The notes under the pieces were generated by a model that was not told where the DNA came from, did not search any database, and was given only the letters and a program-made list of their open reading frames with translations. From assembly GCA_900770335.1 (NCBI GenBank), contig CAAGKD010000090.1, positions 1 to 64,000 of the forward strand: a stretch of 64,000 bases of DNA. Direction: 5' to 3'. The stretch's first letter is position 1. Each line of letters begins with the position of its first letter. The DNA is from an uncultured Sutterella sp. (GTDB lineage Bacteria; Pseudomonadota; Gammaproteobacteria; Burkholderiales; Burkholderiaceae_F). The translations under genes and the position numbers were made by a program. This document shows, piece after piece, positions 33,432-42,450 of the stretch.

Positions 33432-34028
33432 ATGGCCGACAAGCTCACGATCGACAAGGTTTTCGCCGACAACCTCGGAACCGCCTTCGGCGGATGCATA
33501 CGCGACCAGTCCGTGAGCCTGTTCTCCCGGGACATCCCGCGCGCCGCGGGCGTCGCCTGGAACCCCCTGCCCTTCTTCGGCCGCGAGGAGAAGACGCGCT
33601 TCCGCGCCCGCTGGGCCGCGCTTCTGCAGGGCGTGGGCCTGTGGGCCGCGCTTGCGACGATCCCCGAACTCGCCGCCGAGGAGAAGCTCTCGCGCAAGAT
33701 CTCCTCGCAGATGCAGGCCTACACGGACGCGGTCCTCAAGAAGCCCCTCCTCGACAGCCTCACGCCCGACGAGGTGCGCGACTACACGCTCATTAGGCAG
33801 CGCTTCATGCGCCTCGGCGGCGCCGTCTCGCCCGCCCCGAGCAAGGACGCCTTCGCACGCGCCTTCCTCTCGGCCGTCTCCGGAAAGAGCCCCGCCGAGG
33901 CGACTCCCGACCGCGTCCTTGCGCTCTCCGAGCAGATCGGCCTCGCCTACTCGCTCTTCACGCGCCTTGCGGACACCTGCCGCCGAGAGCCCCTCACGTA
34001 CGAGCGCGCCTCCTCGAAGAAGGCCTGA
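33432..34028 (+). CDS. Hypothetical protein
   Basis: A 198-residue soluble, largely alpha-helical protein that I do not recognise. It has no signal peptide or membrane helix. The centre (about 45-110) has alternating charged and hydrophobic residues such as FFGREEKTRFRARWAALLQG and LAAEEKLSRKISSQMQAY; the tail is basic (RASSKKA). The ribosome-binding site GGAAGGAAG precedes the ATG, codon use looks like that of its neighbours and a good terminator follows, so it is a real gene. Neighbours (MFS carrier upstream, rlmD convergent) give no clue to function. Confidence 0.75.
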   Translation: MADKLTIDKVFADNLGTAFGGCIRDQSVSLFSRDIPRAAGVAWNPLPFFGREEKTRFRARWAALLQGVGLWAALATIPELAAEEKLSRKISSQMQAYTDAVLKKPLLDSLTPDEVRDYTLIRQRFMRLGGAVSPAPSKDAFARAFLSAVSGKSPAEATPDRVLALSEQIGLAYSLFTRLADTCRREPLTYERASSKKA

Positions 34029-34082
34029 CCGGGTCCGGACCGACCCCGAAAAGACTCGCCGAAGCGCAGCCCGAAAAGAACG

Positions 34083-34110
34083 AAGCCCGGCCTCACGGCC
34101 GGGCTTTTCA
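34083..34110 (+). terminator. Rho-independent terminator of the hypothetical gene
   Basis: AAGCCCGGCC pairs with GGCCGGGCTT around TCAC, followed by TTTTCAATTTT. It lies between convergent genes. Confidence 0.9.
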
Positions 34111-34144
34111 ATTTTCTGGGTGGAATGCTGCGCGGAGTGCGCAA

Positions 34145-35614
34145 TCACTCGCCCGAGAGGTTCATCTTCACCTCGTCGTCGCCCTGGGCGGCGATGCGGC
34201 GCTCGATCTCCGCGGCGATCTCGTCGGGCTGGGCGGGACGGTCGCCGGGCTCGAGCACAGCGATCGACTCGACGTGGCCCGTGTGCGGGAACATGTTCAT
34301 GATGCCCGCCTGGCGCAGATGCCAGCCGCCCTCATGGACGAGCACGGCGCAGTCGCGCGCGAGGGTCGCGGGATTGCACGAGACGTAGACCACGCGGGCG
34401 GGGCGCTTGTCGGTCGCGGCTAGCACGCGCGAGAGCGCGAGCGCGCCCTCGCGGGGCGGGTCGATGAGGACGCGGTCGATGCCGCCCATCGTCTTCTGCA
34501 GCTCCTCCCAGTCCGCGTCGCACCAGGTGAAGAGGTTCCGGGCGCGGAAGGTCGTCTTCTCGGCGAGGCCGTTGTCCGCGGCGCCCCTGCGGGCGCGCGC
34601 GACGAGCCCCTCGGACCCCTCGATGCCGATCACGCGGCCGGCTCGGCGCGCAAGGGGCAGCGTGAAGTTGCCCAGGCCGCAGAAGAAGTCCGCGACGTGG
34701 TGGTCTGGATGAACGTCAAGGAGCCGCACCGCGCGCGAGACCATCGTCTCGTTCAGGGCGTGATTGACCTGCGTGAAGTCCGTCGGCTTGAAGCTGATGC
34801 GCACGCCGAACTCCGAGAGCTCGAGGCCGAGGGCGTTCTCGCACTCGGAAAGCATCGCGTGCGCCGTCTCCGGCCCCTTGGGCTGGAGCCAGATGTCCGC
34901 GCCGTGCTCGCGGCCGAAGGCGAGGAGCCGCTCCTCGTCGGCGGGCGTCACCGGGTCGAGGTTGCGAAAGACCAGGGCCGTGCGGCCGTCGCCGCCCACG
35001 GCGACCTCGATCTGAGGCATCCGCTCGCGCATGTCGAGCCCCGTGACGAGCGCCCTCAGGGGATCGAGGAGCGCGGAGACGTTGGGCGTGAGCACATGGC
35101 ACTCGTGCATGTCGGCGACGTACGAGGAGCTCTTCTCGTGAAAGCCCACGAGCACGCCGCCCTTCTTGGCGACGTTGCGCACCGTGAGGCGCGCGCGGTG
35201 GCGGTAGCCCCAGTAGGGCCCGCGGATCGCGGGAAGGACGAGCTCGGGCTTGACCTTGCCGATCCGCCAGAGCGTGTCCATGAGCACGCGCTGCTTGAAG
35301 GCGACCTGCGCGGAGGCCTCGAGGTGCTGCATCGTGCAGCCGCCGCACGAGCCCGGTCCGTGCCCGAAGTTCGGGCAGCGCGGACGCACGCGCAGCGTGC
35401 TCTCGCGGTGAACCGCCGTGACGCGGCCCATGTCGAAGCTCGGCTTTGAGCGCAGGCGCTCGTAGGTGACGAGCTCCCCGGGCAGAGCCCCCTGGATGAA
35501 GACGACCTTGCCGTCGAGGTGCGCGATGCCGCGGCCCTCCTGGTCAAGGCGCTCCACCTCCACGGTGAAGCATTCCGGCGTGCGCTGCTTGGCGCTCTTT
35601 CTGCTGCGGCCCAT
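34145..35614 (-). CDS. rlmD: 23S rRNA (uracil1939-C5)-methyltransferase
   Basis: A 489-residue enzyme that methylates U1939 of 23S rRNA with S-adenosylmethionine. An N-terminal TRAM domain (TVEVERLDQEGRGIAHLDGK) leads to iron-sulfur cysteines in CPNFGHGPGSCGGC plus ECHV. The methyltransferase fold shows FFCGLGNFTLPLA and the catalytic Cys in VSCNPATLARD. Full length. In many Betaproteobacteria it follows rpoS; here it follows nlpD directly. Confidence 0.96.
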   Translation of the reverse strand: MGRSRKSAKQRTPECFTVEVERLDQEGRGIAHLDGKVVFIQGALPGELVTYERLRSKPSFDMGRVTAVHRESTLRVRPRCPNFGHGPGSCGGCTMQHLEASAQVAFKQRVLMDTLWRIGKVKPELVLPAIRGPYWGYRHRARLTVRNVAKKGGVLVGFHEKSSSYVADMHECHVLTPNVSALLDPLRALVTGLDMRERMPQIEVAVGGDGRTALVFRNLDPVTPADEERLLAFGREHGADIWLQPKGPETAHAMLSECENALGLELSEFGVRISFKPTDFTQVNHALNETMVSRAVRLLDVHPDHHVADFFCGLGNFTLPLARRAGRVIGIEGSEGLVARARRGAADNGLAEKTTFRARNLFTWCDADWEELQKTMGGIDRVLIDPPREGALALSRVLAATDKRPARVVYVSCNPATLARDCAVLVHEGGWHLRQAGIMNMFPHTGHVESIAVLEPGDRPAQPDEIAAEIERRIAAQGDDEVKMNLSGE

Positions 35615-35820
35615 CTGAGTGCGGTCTCCTCAATTCATTCGCTGCTCCCCGCGCCGGGCGCACGGAGCGGTCCGGACGGCTGCGGGCCGTCCGGCGGTTC
35701 TTTTCTTTTCAAGATCAATCCGTCCCTATCGGCGGGCGGGGGTGCGCACTCTAGCGCAATCCGCCTCCTTGCGCGGGCGGGACGGGCGTGCGGAACGTCC
35801 TTCCGGGAAGGCGCGCGGGG

Positions 35821-36822
35821 TCAGCGCGCGGCCGGAAGGAACTTCATCGGATCGACGGCCCGGCCCTTGTCGCGCACCTCGAAGCGCAGCACGGCGCGGC
35901 CCTTGTCGTCCTTGCCGACCTCGGCGATCTTCTGGCCCGAGCGGACCTTGTCGCGGGGCTGAACGACGATCTTCGAATTGTGCCCGTAGGCCGTGACCAT
36001 CGTCGGCGTGTGCTTGATGATCACGAGCTGGCCGTAGCCCGAGACGTTGTCGCCCACGAAGAGCACCTCGCCCGCGCCCGCGGCGACGACGATGCTGCCC
36101 ACGGAGCTCTCGATGTCAAGGCCCTTGCCGTTCTTCGCGTAGTCCGAGAGGACCTTGCCGCGCACGGGCCAGATGAGGCGCGTTCCCGGAATGACGGCCT
36201 CGGCCTGCTCGACCTTCTCGGCGACGGCGCTCTTCGCGCTCTCGACGGCTTCGGAGGCCTTCGCGGAGGCCTCGGAGATCTTTTCGGAAGCCGCGGCCGC
36301 GGCTGCGGCGCCGGCGGCGGGAAGCGCCGTCGCAGAGGAGATCGGAGCGCCCAAGGCGCTCGAAATGCTCGAAGCGCTCGAAGGGCTCGAGCTCTCCGAG
36401 GCGAACGCGTCCGCGGTCTCGACGCGATGCACGCGCACGCCCGGGGCGATCGCGGTCGAGCCCTCGCGGACCGAGACCGGCAGGTGCAGGGTCTGTCCGA
36501 GCCGGAGCGTCGTCGGGTCGCGCACGGCGTTGAGCTGCATCAATGCCGAAGCGTCGAGCCCGTAGCGCTGCGAGATGTTGTAGATCGTGTCGCCCGGGGC
36601 GACGACGTGCGTGCGGCCCGAATCCTCGACGCCGCCCACGAGGGCGTGCGAGGCGGTCGAGCCCGTGGTGACGGGCGCCATCGTCTCGCCGCTCGAGGCG
36701 TTGCGGTTGACGATCGGAGCGTTCTCGAGGGGCACGGAGGAGCAGCCCGAGAGAAGGAGCGCGGAGACGGCCGCGAGCGTTGCGGCGGCCACGGGAAGAT
36801 GACGAAGGACGGAAGCGTTCAT
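35821..36822 (-). CDS. nlpD: NlpD-like lipoprotein, LysM plus LytM domains
   Basis: A 333-residue outer-membrane lipoprotein (signal ends LLLSGC, Cys27). A LysM peptidoglycan-binding domain (HVVAPGDTIYNISQRYGLDA to LGQTLHLP) is followed by a long Ala/Ser/Glu linker and a C-terminal LytM/M23 domain. The LytM zinc site is incomplete (KGLDIES in place of an H-x3-D site, although YGHNS remains), as in NlpD/EnvC-type amidase activators that lack their own hydrolase activity. It should activate a cell-separation amidase. The ATG at 36822 starts the signal; the frame is open to 36864, overlapping surE. Confidence 0.9.
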   Translation of the reverse strand: MNASVLRHLPVAAATLAAVSALLLSGCSSVPLENAPIVNRNASSGETMAPVTTGSTASHALVGGVEDSGRTHVVAPGDTIYNISQRYGLDASALMQLNAVRDPTTLRLGQTLHLPVSVREGSTAIAPGVRVHRVETADAFASESSSPSSASSISSALGAPISSATALPAAGAAAAAAASEKISEASAKASEAVESAKSAVAEKVEQAEAVIPGTRLIWPVRGKVLSDYAKNGKGLDIESSVGSIVVAAGAGEVLFVGDNVSGYGQLVIIKHTPTMVTAYGHNSKIVVQPRDKVRSGQKIAEVGKDDKGRAVLRFEVRDKGRAVDPMKFLPAAR

Positions 36823-36860
36823 GGAATGCGCGCCCGGGCTTCCGGGCGTCTCAAGGAAGT

Positions 36861-37667
36861 TCATCTGTGCTCGGGCGCGGGAATCCCCTCGCCATCAAGC
36901 CAGCCGCCCACCTCGCGGATGCGGGCGCGGTTCGTGAGGTCGATCTGCAGCGGCGTCACGGAGACCCAGCCCCGGGCTGTCGCCCAGAAGTCCGTGTCCT
37001 CGGCGGCGTCGGCCGGGCGGCCCGCAGCGCCGAGCCAGTAGATCGGAAAGCCCCGGGGGCTCATCTCGCGGATGACCGGCTCGGCCGAGAAGCGCTTGCC
37101 GAGGCGCGTCGCGCGCAGCCCCCGGATCGCCTCGCGCGGCATGTTCGGAATGTTGACGTTGAGGAGCAGGGGCTTGCCGGAGGCTCGGGGCGCCCCGTCG
37201 GCGAAGGGCTCGCCCGAGCGCTCGATGAAGCGCTCCACGATGACGGATGCGACGTCGGCGGCGGACTCGAGCTCGGCCCAGCCCTTGTCGGTCTGCGAGA
37301 ACGCGATCGACGGAATGCCGAAGAGATGTCCCTCGATCGCCGCGGCGACCGTTCCGGAGTACATCGTGTCGTCGCCCATGTTGGCGCCGCAGTTGATGCC
37401 GGAGACGACGAGGTCGGGCGTCGCATCAAGGAGCCCCGTGAGCGCGACGTGCACGCAGTCCGAGGGCGTGCCCGAGACGACGTAGAGGTTGTCGCCGGAC
37501 ATGTGCTCGACGGTGAGCGGACGGTTGAGCGTGAGCGAGTTCGAGGCGCCGGAGTGGTTGTGCTCGGGCGCGACGACGGTGACGCGGCCAAAGCGGCGCA
37601 TCGCGCGCGCGAGGGCCTGGATGCCCGGGGCGCGGTAGCCGTCGTCGTTGGAAACGAGAATGTGCAT
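36861..37667 (-). CDS. surE: 5'/3'-nucleotidase SurE
   Basis: A 268-residue metal-dependent phosphatase for nucleoside monophosphates. The N-terminal acidic pair SNDDGYRAPG carries metal ligands; NHSGASNSLTL, VSGTPSDCVHVAL and SGINCGANMGDDTMYSGTVAAA follow. The ATG at 37667 begins the family's MHILVSNDDG. It is upstream of nlpD; the usual pcm gene between them is absent. Confidence 0.96.
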   Translation of the reverse strand: MHILVSNDDGYRAPGIQALARAMRRFGRVTVVAPEHNHSGASNSLTLNRPLTVEHMSGDNLYVVSGTPSDCVHVALTGLLDATPDLVVSGINCGANMGDDTMYSGTVAAAIEGHLFGIPSIAFSQTDKGWAELESAADVASVIVERFIERSGEPFADGAPRASGKPLLLNVNIPNMPREAIRGLRATRLGKRFSAEPVIREMSPRGFPIYWLGAAGRPADAAEDTDFWATARGWVSVTPLQIDLTNRARIREVGGWLDGEGIPAPEHR

Positions 37668-37774
37668 TCGCGGAAGATCCTTTGTGGGGCGCCGGAAGCC
37701 CTTGGGGCGAGTCGGCGAGGCCGCCCCGGCGCGTCGGAACATTCCGCGATTCTAAGGTGCCGCAGGAATTTCGT

Positions 37775-39115
37775 TCATTTTCCTTCGGCGAAGACCCGCG
37801 ATTCGGAGAACCGCAGCGCGAAGGTCGACCCCTTGCCCGGAACGGACTCGACGCGAAGCTCTCCGCCGTTCCTGCGCAGGATGTGCTTGACGATCGCGAG
37901 CCCGAGGCCCGTGCCGCCCGTGCCGCGCGAGCGGCCCTTGTCGACGCGGTAGAAGCGCTCGGTGAGCCGGGGGATGTGCCTGGCCTCAATGCCGATGCCG
38001 GTGTCCTTCACCGCAAGCTCGGCGCCCATGCCGAAGCGATGCCAGGTGATGAGGATCGAGCCGCCCTCGGGCGTGTAGCGCACGGCGTTCGAGACGAGGT
38101 TCATCGCGGCGCTGCGGATCTCGTCGGCGATGCCGATCAAGGACACGTCCTCGGTCCGGACGACGATCTCGTGGCGGCCCGCGGAGAGCGCGCGCCCCTC
38201 GCGGGCGACGTCCTCGATGAGGCGGGGCATCGCGATCACCTCCGCGTCCTCGTCGGGGTGCTCGTCGCGGTTCTCGAGCGAGGAAAGAAGGAGCAGGTCG
38301 TCAAGGAGCGACTTCATGCGCCTCGCCTGCTCGTACATGAGCTCGCGGTGGCGGGCCAGCGTCTCGGGCGACACGCTGCCCGGCGCGGACTCGAGCTCAA
38401 GGAAGCCGCTGATCACCGTGAGGGGGGTTCTCAGCTCATGGCTCACGTTGGCGACGAAGTCGCGGCGCATGTCGTCGAGGCGCATGCGCTCGGTGCTGTC
38501 ATGCGTGACGATCATCATGTGCCGCGCGTCCGGTGCGACGACCGCGACCTCAAGGCGCCGGCCGTCGGGAACCTCAAGGGCGAAGCGGCCCGAGAAGTTG
38601 CGCTCGATGAGCCAGCGCCGCAGCCCCTCGTCATGCACGGAGTCGAAGAAGGACCGTCCGGCGCAGCCGGGCCCGAGCGAGAGATGCTCGAGCGCGCGGG
38701 CGTTCACCCACTCGACGCGCCAGCCTTCGCCCAGGATCACGACGCCCTCGGGCAGGAGCGCGAGGGTCTGCCGGTAGCGCTGGTCGCGGTCGCGGATGCG
38801 GCGCGCCTTGATGCGGTCCTCGCGCATGAGCGACTGCCAGAGCGTCATGCCGAGGATGAAGAGGACCGCCGTCGCGACGGACCAGCACCAGAAGATCGCG
38901 TCTTCCGGGAAGCGCCCGCGCGCCGCGACGGCAAGGCCGAATGCGGCGAGGTACGCCGCGGCGAGCATCACGCTCATGCGCCTCAGTGCGGCGAGCCGCT
39001 CCTCGGAGTCCGAGGGCGCGGGGGCGGCGCTGATGCCGTCGGCGAGCGTCGGGAAGATCTCCCGCCTCGCCTCGGCGCCGTCGACCCCGGACTGTGCCAG
39101 GTCCTCTGCGGTCAT
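37775..39115 (-). CDS. phoR: Phosphate regulon sensor kinase PhoR
   Basis: A 446-residue membrane histidine kinase. Two membrane helices (about 48-66 and 74-93) are followed by a PAS domain (ALLPEGVVILGEGWRVEWVN onward). The H-box FVANVSHELRTPLTVI places the phosphorylated His at 226. The ATP-binding domain has MNLVSNAVRYTP (N box), KDTGIGIEARH (G1), FYRVDKGRSR and GGTGLGLAIVKHIL (G2). It phosphorylates PhoB when phosphate is scarce. It is the last gene of pstSCAB-phoU-phoB-phoR; this places PhoR after PhoB, as in other Proteobacteria. Confidence 0.95.
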   Translation of the reverse strand: MTAEDLAQSGVDGAEARREIFPTLADGISAAPAPSDSEERLAALRRMSVMLAAAYLAAFGLAVAARGRFPEDAIFWCWSVATAVLFILGMTLWQSLMREDRIKARRIRDRDQRYRQTLALLPEGVVILGEGWRVEWVNARALEHLSLGPGCAGRSFFDSVHDEGLRRWLIERNFSGRFALEVPDGRRLEVAVVAPDARHMMIVTHDSTERMRLDDMRRDFVANVSHELRTPLTVISGFLELESAPGSVSPETLARHRELMYEQARRMKSLLDDLLLLSSLENRDEHPDEDAEVIAMPRLIEDVAREGRALSAGRHEIVVRTEDVSLIGIADEIRSAAMNLVSNAVRYTPEGGSILITWHRFGMGAELAVKDTGIGIEARHIPRLTERFYRVDKGRSRGTGGTGLGLAIVKHILRRNGGELRVESVPGKGSTFALRFSESRVFAEGK

Positions 39116-39155
39116 GTCGTCGGATCCTCCGAAGGAAAGGTTTCAGGGAAACGCC

Positions 39156-39905
39156 TCAATTGGACGCGGAGCGCGCGTCTCCGCCGACGTCGCGGCACCG
39201 GTACCCGATGCCGCGGACGGTCTCGATGAGATTCTCGGCGGCCGTGCCGGCGAGGGACTTTCTCAGGCGCAGCATGTGCACGTCCACCGTGCGCTCGTCG
39301 ACGAAGGCGTTCTGCCAGACGGCGTCAAGAAGGTTCGCGCGCGAGAAGACGCGCCCCGGACGCGAGGCGAAGAGCAGGAGGAGCTTGAACTCCTTGGCGG
39401 AGAGCTTGAGCGTCGCGCCCCCGGCCGTCGCCTCGTGGCGGGTCTCGTTCATGACGAGCGGCCCGCAGCGCACGATGCGCTCGGCCTCCTCGAGCTCGGC
39501 GCCATCGGTGCGCTCCGCCTTGCCCGCGGAGCTCGCGCGGCGCATCACGGCGCGCACGCGCGCGGTGAGCTCGCGCGGCAGGAAGGGCTTGACGACATAG
39601 TCGTCCGCCCCGGCGTCAAGGCCCGTGACGCGGTCGGCCTCCTCGCCGCGCGCGGTGAGGATGATGACCGGCACGCCTGCGGTCGACGGATCCGCGCGCA
39701 GCTCGCGCAGCCACTCGACGCCCGAGACGTCGGGAAGCATCCGGTCGAGGAGAATGAGGTCGGGCCGCTCGGCGGCGAAGGCCGCCCGCGCCTCGGCGAC
39801 GCTGCCCGCGCGGGCGGTCCGGAAGCCGTCGGCCTCGCAGACGAACGCGACGAGCTCGCGGATTGCGGATTCATCCTCGACGATCAAAAGGAGCGGATCG
39901 GTCAT
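39156..39905 (-). CDS. phoB: Phosphate regulon response regulator PhoB
   Basis: A 249-residue OmpR-family regulator. The receiver domain has Asp54 in LLDRMLPD as phospho-acceptor, acidic residues in VEDE (9-12) and the Lys in YVVKPF. The DNA-binding winged helix is at the C-terminus (LKLSAKEFKLLLLFASRPG, VDVHMLRLRKSL, VRGIGYRC). It should bind the Pho boxes found upstream of pstS and psiE. Residues 120-145 form an unusually acidic linker (SSAGKAERTDGAELEEAER). The ATG at 39905 is the family start. Confidence 0.95.
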   Translation of the reverse strand: MTDPLLLIVEDESAIRELVAFVCEADGFRTARAGSVAEARAAFAAERPDLILLDRMLPDVSGVEWLRELRADPSTAGVPVIILTARGEEADRVTGLDAGADDYVVKPFLPRELTARVRAVMRRASSAGKAERTDGAELEEAERIVRCGPLVMNETRHEATAGGATLKLSAKEFKLLLLFASRPGRVFSRANLLDAVWQNAFVDERTVDVHMLRLRKSLAGTAAENLIETVRGIGYRCRDVGGDARSASN

Positions 39906-40031
39906 GTCTGTTGTTCTTTCGTGTTCGGGTTGCCGGACTTCGGAACCCCGTATCGGGAATGTGCGAAGGGCCGCGGAGCGCATCGGCTCCCGCGGCCCGG
40001 AGGGGATGCCGCCCGGACGGGCCGGCCGGCG

Positions 40032-40739
40032 TCAGGCGGCGAGCGGCGCCTCGTGGCGGATGTCGAGCCCCTCGACGGCGAAGACGACCGCCTCGCCGAT
40101 GTTCTGCATGTGGGCGGCGACGCGCTCGAGCGCGCGGTTGATGCGGATGAGCTCGAGGCCCGTGTCAAGCGGCACCTCGCCCGCCTTCATGTCGGCGATC
40201 GTGTCGTGCAGGGCCGCGCTCACCTCGGACGATACCACCGAGCGGCGCTCGAGCAGCGCGCGGGCGCGCGAGACGTCCATCGCCTCGCAGCACGCGATCA
40301 TGTCGTCGGACATCACGTGAAGGAGCGCGTGCGCCTTGAGCAGCGCCCCGATCTCCTCGCGGGAGGCGCCCGCGAGGTCCGCGCCGGGACCGGAGAGGCG
40401 TCGCACGCCCTTGGCGGCGTTCCTGATCTCGTCGCCCATGCGCTCGAAGTCATTGGTCATGCGGCTGCAGCCGAGGAGCATCCTCAGGTCGATCGCCTGG
40501 GGCTGGCGGCGCGATATGAGCGTCTCCATGAAGGCGTCGAGCCGCACCTCCCAGTCGTTGATCTCCGCGTCGCGCGCGACCACCTCGGAGGCGGCCTGCG
40601 CGTTGAGGTTGACGAGGGCGTCGCCCATGTCGTCGAGCTGCCGGCGCACGGCGCGCGCCATGTCGAGGAGCCCCTCGTGAAGGTTCCTGAGCTCCGCGTC
40701 GAACGCCTTGACGAGGTGTCCGTTCTGATGAATGGCCAT
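40032..40739 (-). CDS. phoU: Phosphate signalling protein PhoU
   Basis: A 235-residue all-helical protein with two PhoU repeats. Metal-binding motif residues appear in MTNDFERMGDEIRNAAKG and INRALERVAAHMQNIGEAVVF. PhoU links the Pst transporter to PhoR and keeps the regulon off when phosphate is plentiful. The ATG at 40739 gives MAIHQNGHLVKAFD. It follows pstB by 20 bases. Confidence 0.95.
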   Translation of the reverse strand: MAIHQNGHLVKAFDAELRNLHEGLLDMARAVRRQLDDMGDALVNLNAQAASEVVARDAEINDWEVRLDAFMETLISRRQPQAIDLRMLLGCSRMTNDFERMGDEIRNAAKGVRRLSGPGADLAGASREEIGALLKAHALLHVMSDDMIACCEAMDVSRARALLERRSVVSSEVSAALHDTIADMKAGEVPLDTGLELIRINRALERVAAHMQNIGEAVVFAVEGLDIRHEAPLAA

Positions 40740-40759
40740 TTTCTCTCTCTCCCTTCCGG

Positions 40760-41566
40760 TCAGCCGAAGCGCCCCGTGATGTAGTCCTCCGTCTCCTTGC
40801 GGTCGGGACGGGTGAAGATCTTCTGCGTGTCGCCGAACTCGATGAGCTCGCCCAGGTACATGAACGCCGTGTAGTCCGACACGCGCGCGGCCTGCTGCAT
40901 GCTGTGCGTGACGATCACGACCGTGTAGTCGCGCTTGAGCTCGTTGATGAGGTCCTCGATCCTCGCCGTCGAGATCGGGTCGAGGGCCGAGCAGGGCTCG
41001 TCGAGGAGGAGCACCTCGGGCTTGACGGCGATGCCGCGCGCGATGCACAGGCGCTGCTGCTGGCCGCCCGAGAGCGAGGTGCCGGGCTCGTTGAGCTTGC
41101 TCTTGACGTCGTCCCAGAGCGCGGCCTTCTTCAGGGCCCACTCGACGCGCTCCTCGAGGGCCGCCCGGGAGATCTTCTCGCGCAGGCGCACGCCGTAGGC
41201 GATGTTGTCGAAGATCGACATCGGGAACGGCGTGGGGCGCTGGAAGACCATTCCGACGCGGCTCCTCAGCTCCGTCACGTCGATCGTCGGGTCGAGGATC
41301 TCGGTGTCGCCCAGGCGAATCGAGCCCACGGCGCGCTGGCCCGGATAGAGGTCCTGCATGCGGTTGAGCGAGCGCAGCAGCGTCGACTTGCCGCAGCCAG
41401 ACGGGCCGATGAAGGCCGTCACGCATCCCTCGGGGATCCGCATCGAGACGCCCTTCAGAGCGTGGAAGGCCCCGTAGTAGACGTTGAGGTCGCGGATGTC
41501 GATCTTGGCGGGCGGCATTTCCTTCTGGGCGGCCGCATCCAGGTGGTCAGGGTGAATCATGGACAT
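40760..41566 (-). CDS. pstB: Phosphate ABC transporter ATPase PstB
   Basis: A 268-residue ABC ATPase. Walker A GPSGCGKST, signature LSGGQQQRLCIARG and Walker B VLLLDEPCSALDP are intact, with the H-loop THSMQQAARVSD. It drives phosphate import through PstC/PstA. Position and length are normal within pstSCAB. Confidence 0.97.
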   Translation of the reverse strand: MSMIHPDHLDAAAQKEMPPAKIDIRDLNVYYGAFHALKGVSMRIPEGCVTAFIGPSGCGKSTLLRSLNRMQDLYPGQRAVGSIRLGDTEILDPTIDVTELRSRVGMVFQRPTPFPMSIFDNIAYGVRLREKISRAALEERVEWALKKAALWDDVKSKLNEPGTSLSGGQQQRLCIARGIAVKPEVLLLDEPCSALDPISTARIEDLINELKRDYTVVIVTHSMQQAARVSDYTAFMYLGELIEFGDTQKIFTRPDRKETEDYITGRFG

Positions 41567-41594
41567 GATGAGTTCAGTTGTCTCTTCAGGGTTC

Positions 41595-42449
41595 TCAGAC
41601 GCGGCGGCAGCGCTCGCGGATGTAGATGGCCGCGCTGCTCATGATGAGCACGAGCACGAGCAGGACGAGCGCGGTGCCGTACTGGATCGGACGCGTGGCC
41701 TCGATGTTCGTGCCCGACGTGGCGAGAACGTAGATGTGGTAGGGAAGCGCCATCACCGGCTCAAGGGCGGAGACGCCCTCCTTCGGGGTGAAGAAGACGC
41801 TGCCTGTGTACATGATCGCGGCGGTCTCGCCCGCGGCCCTGGCGAGCGCGAGGATCGCGCCCGTGAGGATGCCCGGCAGGGCGTTTGGGAGAACGACCTT
41901 CATGGTCGTCTCGCGGCGCGTCGCGCCCAGGGCGAGGCTCGCCTCGCGCCAGTCCTGCGGGACCTGCGAGAGCGCAGCCTCGGTCGTGTTGATGATGATC
42001 GGCAGCGAGAGCACCGCGAGGGTGAGCACGCCCGAAAGGAGGCTCACGCCGAGGCCGCAGAAGACCACGAAGAACGTGAGGCCGAAGAGGCCGAAGACGA
42101 TCGAGGGGACGCCGGCGAGGTTGGCGATCGACAGGCGCGTCATCGTCACCCAGGCCGACGGGCGGCTGTACTCGTGCAGGTACACCGCGCTCGCGACGCC
42201 GAGGGGCAGCGCGATCACGAGGGCCCCCAGGGCGAGGCAGAACGTTCCGAGGATGCAGGGCAGGATGCCGCCCTTCGTCATCATCTCCCGCGGGGGCTCG
42301 GTGAGGAACTCCCACGAGAGCGCCGGCCAGGCGTTGACGACGATGAGGCCGATGATGCCCAGGAGCGCGGCGATGTCGACGAGCACCGCGAGGCGCATGA
42401 AGCCGAAGCCCGTGCGCTCGAAAAGCCTGCGAAGCGAAGCGGATTTCAT
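41595..42449 (-). CDS. pstA: Phosphate ABC transporter permease PstA
   Basis: A 284-residue permease with six membrane helices and the EAA-type loop REASLALGATRRETTMKVVLPNA, which contacts PstB. The N-terminus is short (FERTGFGFMRLAVLVD). It starts one base after the pstC stop, so translation is coupled. Confidence 0.96.
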   Translation of the reverse strand: MKSASLRRLFERTGFGFMRLAVLVDIAALLGIIGLIVVNAWPALSWEFLTEPPREMMTKGGILPCILGTFCLALGALVIALPLGVASAVYLHEYSRPSAWVTMTRLSIANLAGVPSIVFGLFGLTFFVVFCGLGVSLLSGVLTLAVLSLPIIINTTEAALSQVPQDWREASLALGATRRETTMKVVLPNALPGILTGAILALARAAGETAAIMYTGSVFFTPKEGVSALEPVMALPYHIYVLATSGTNIEATRPIQYGTALVLLVLVLIMSSAAIYIRERCRRV

Positions 42450-42450
42450 G

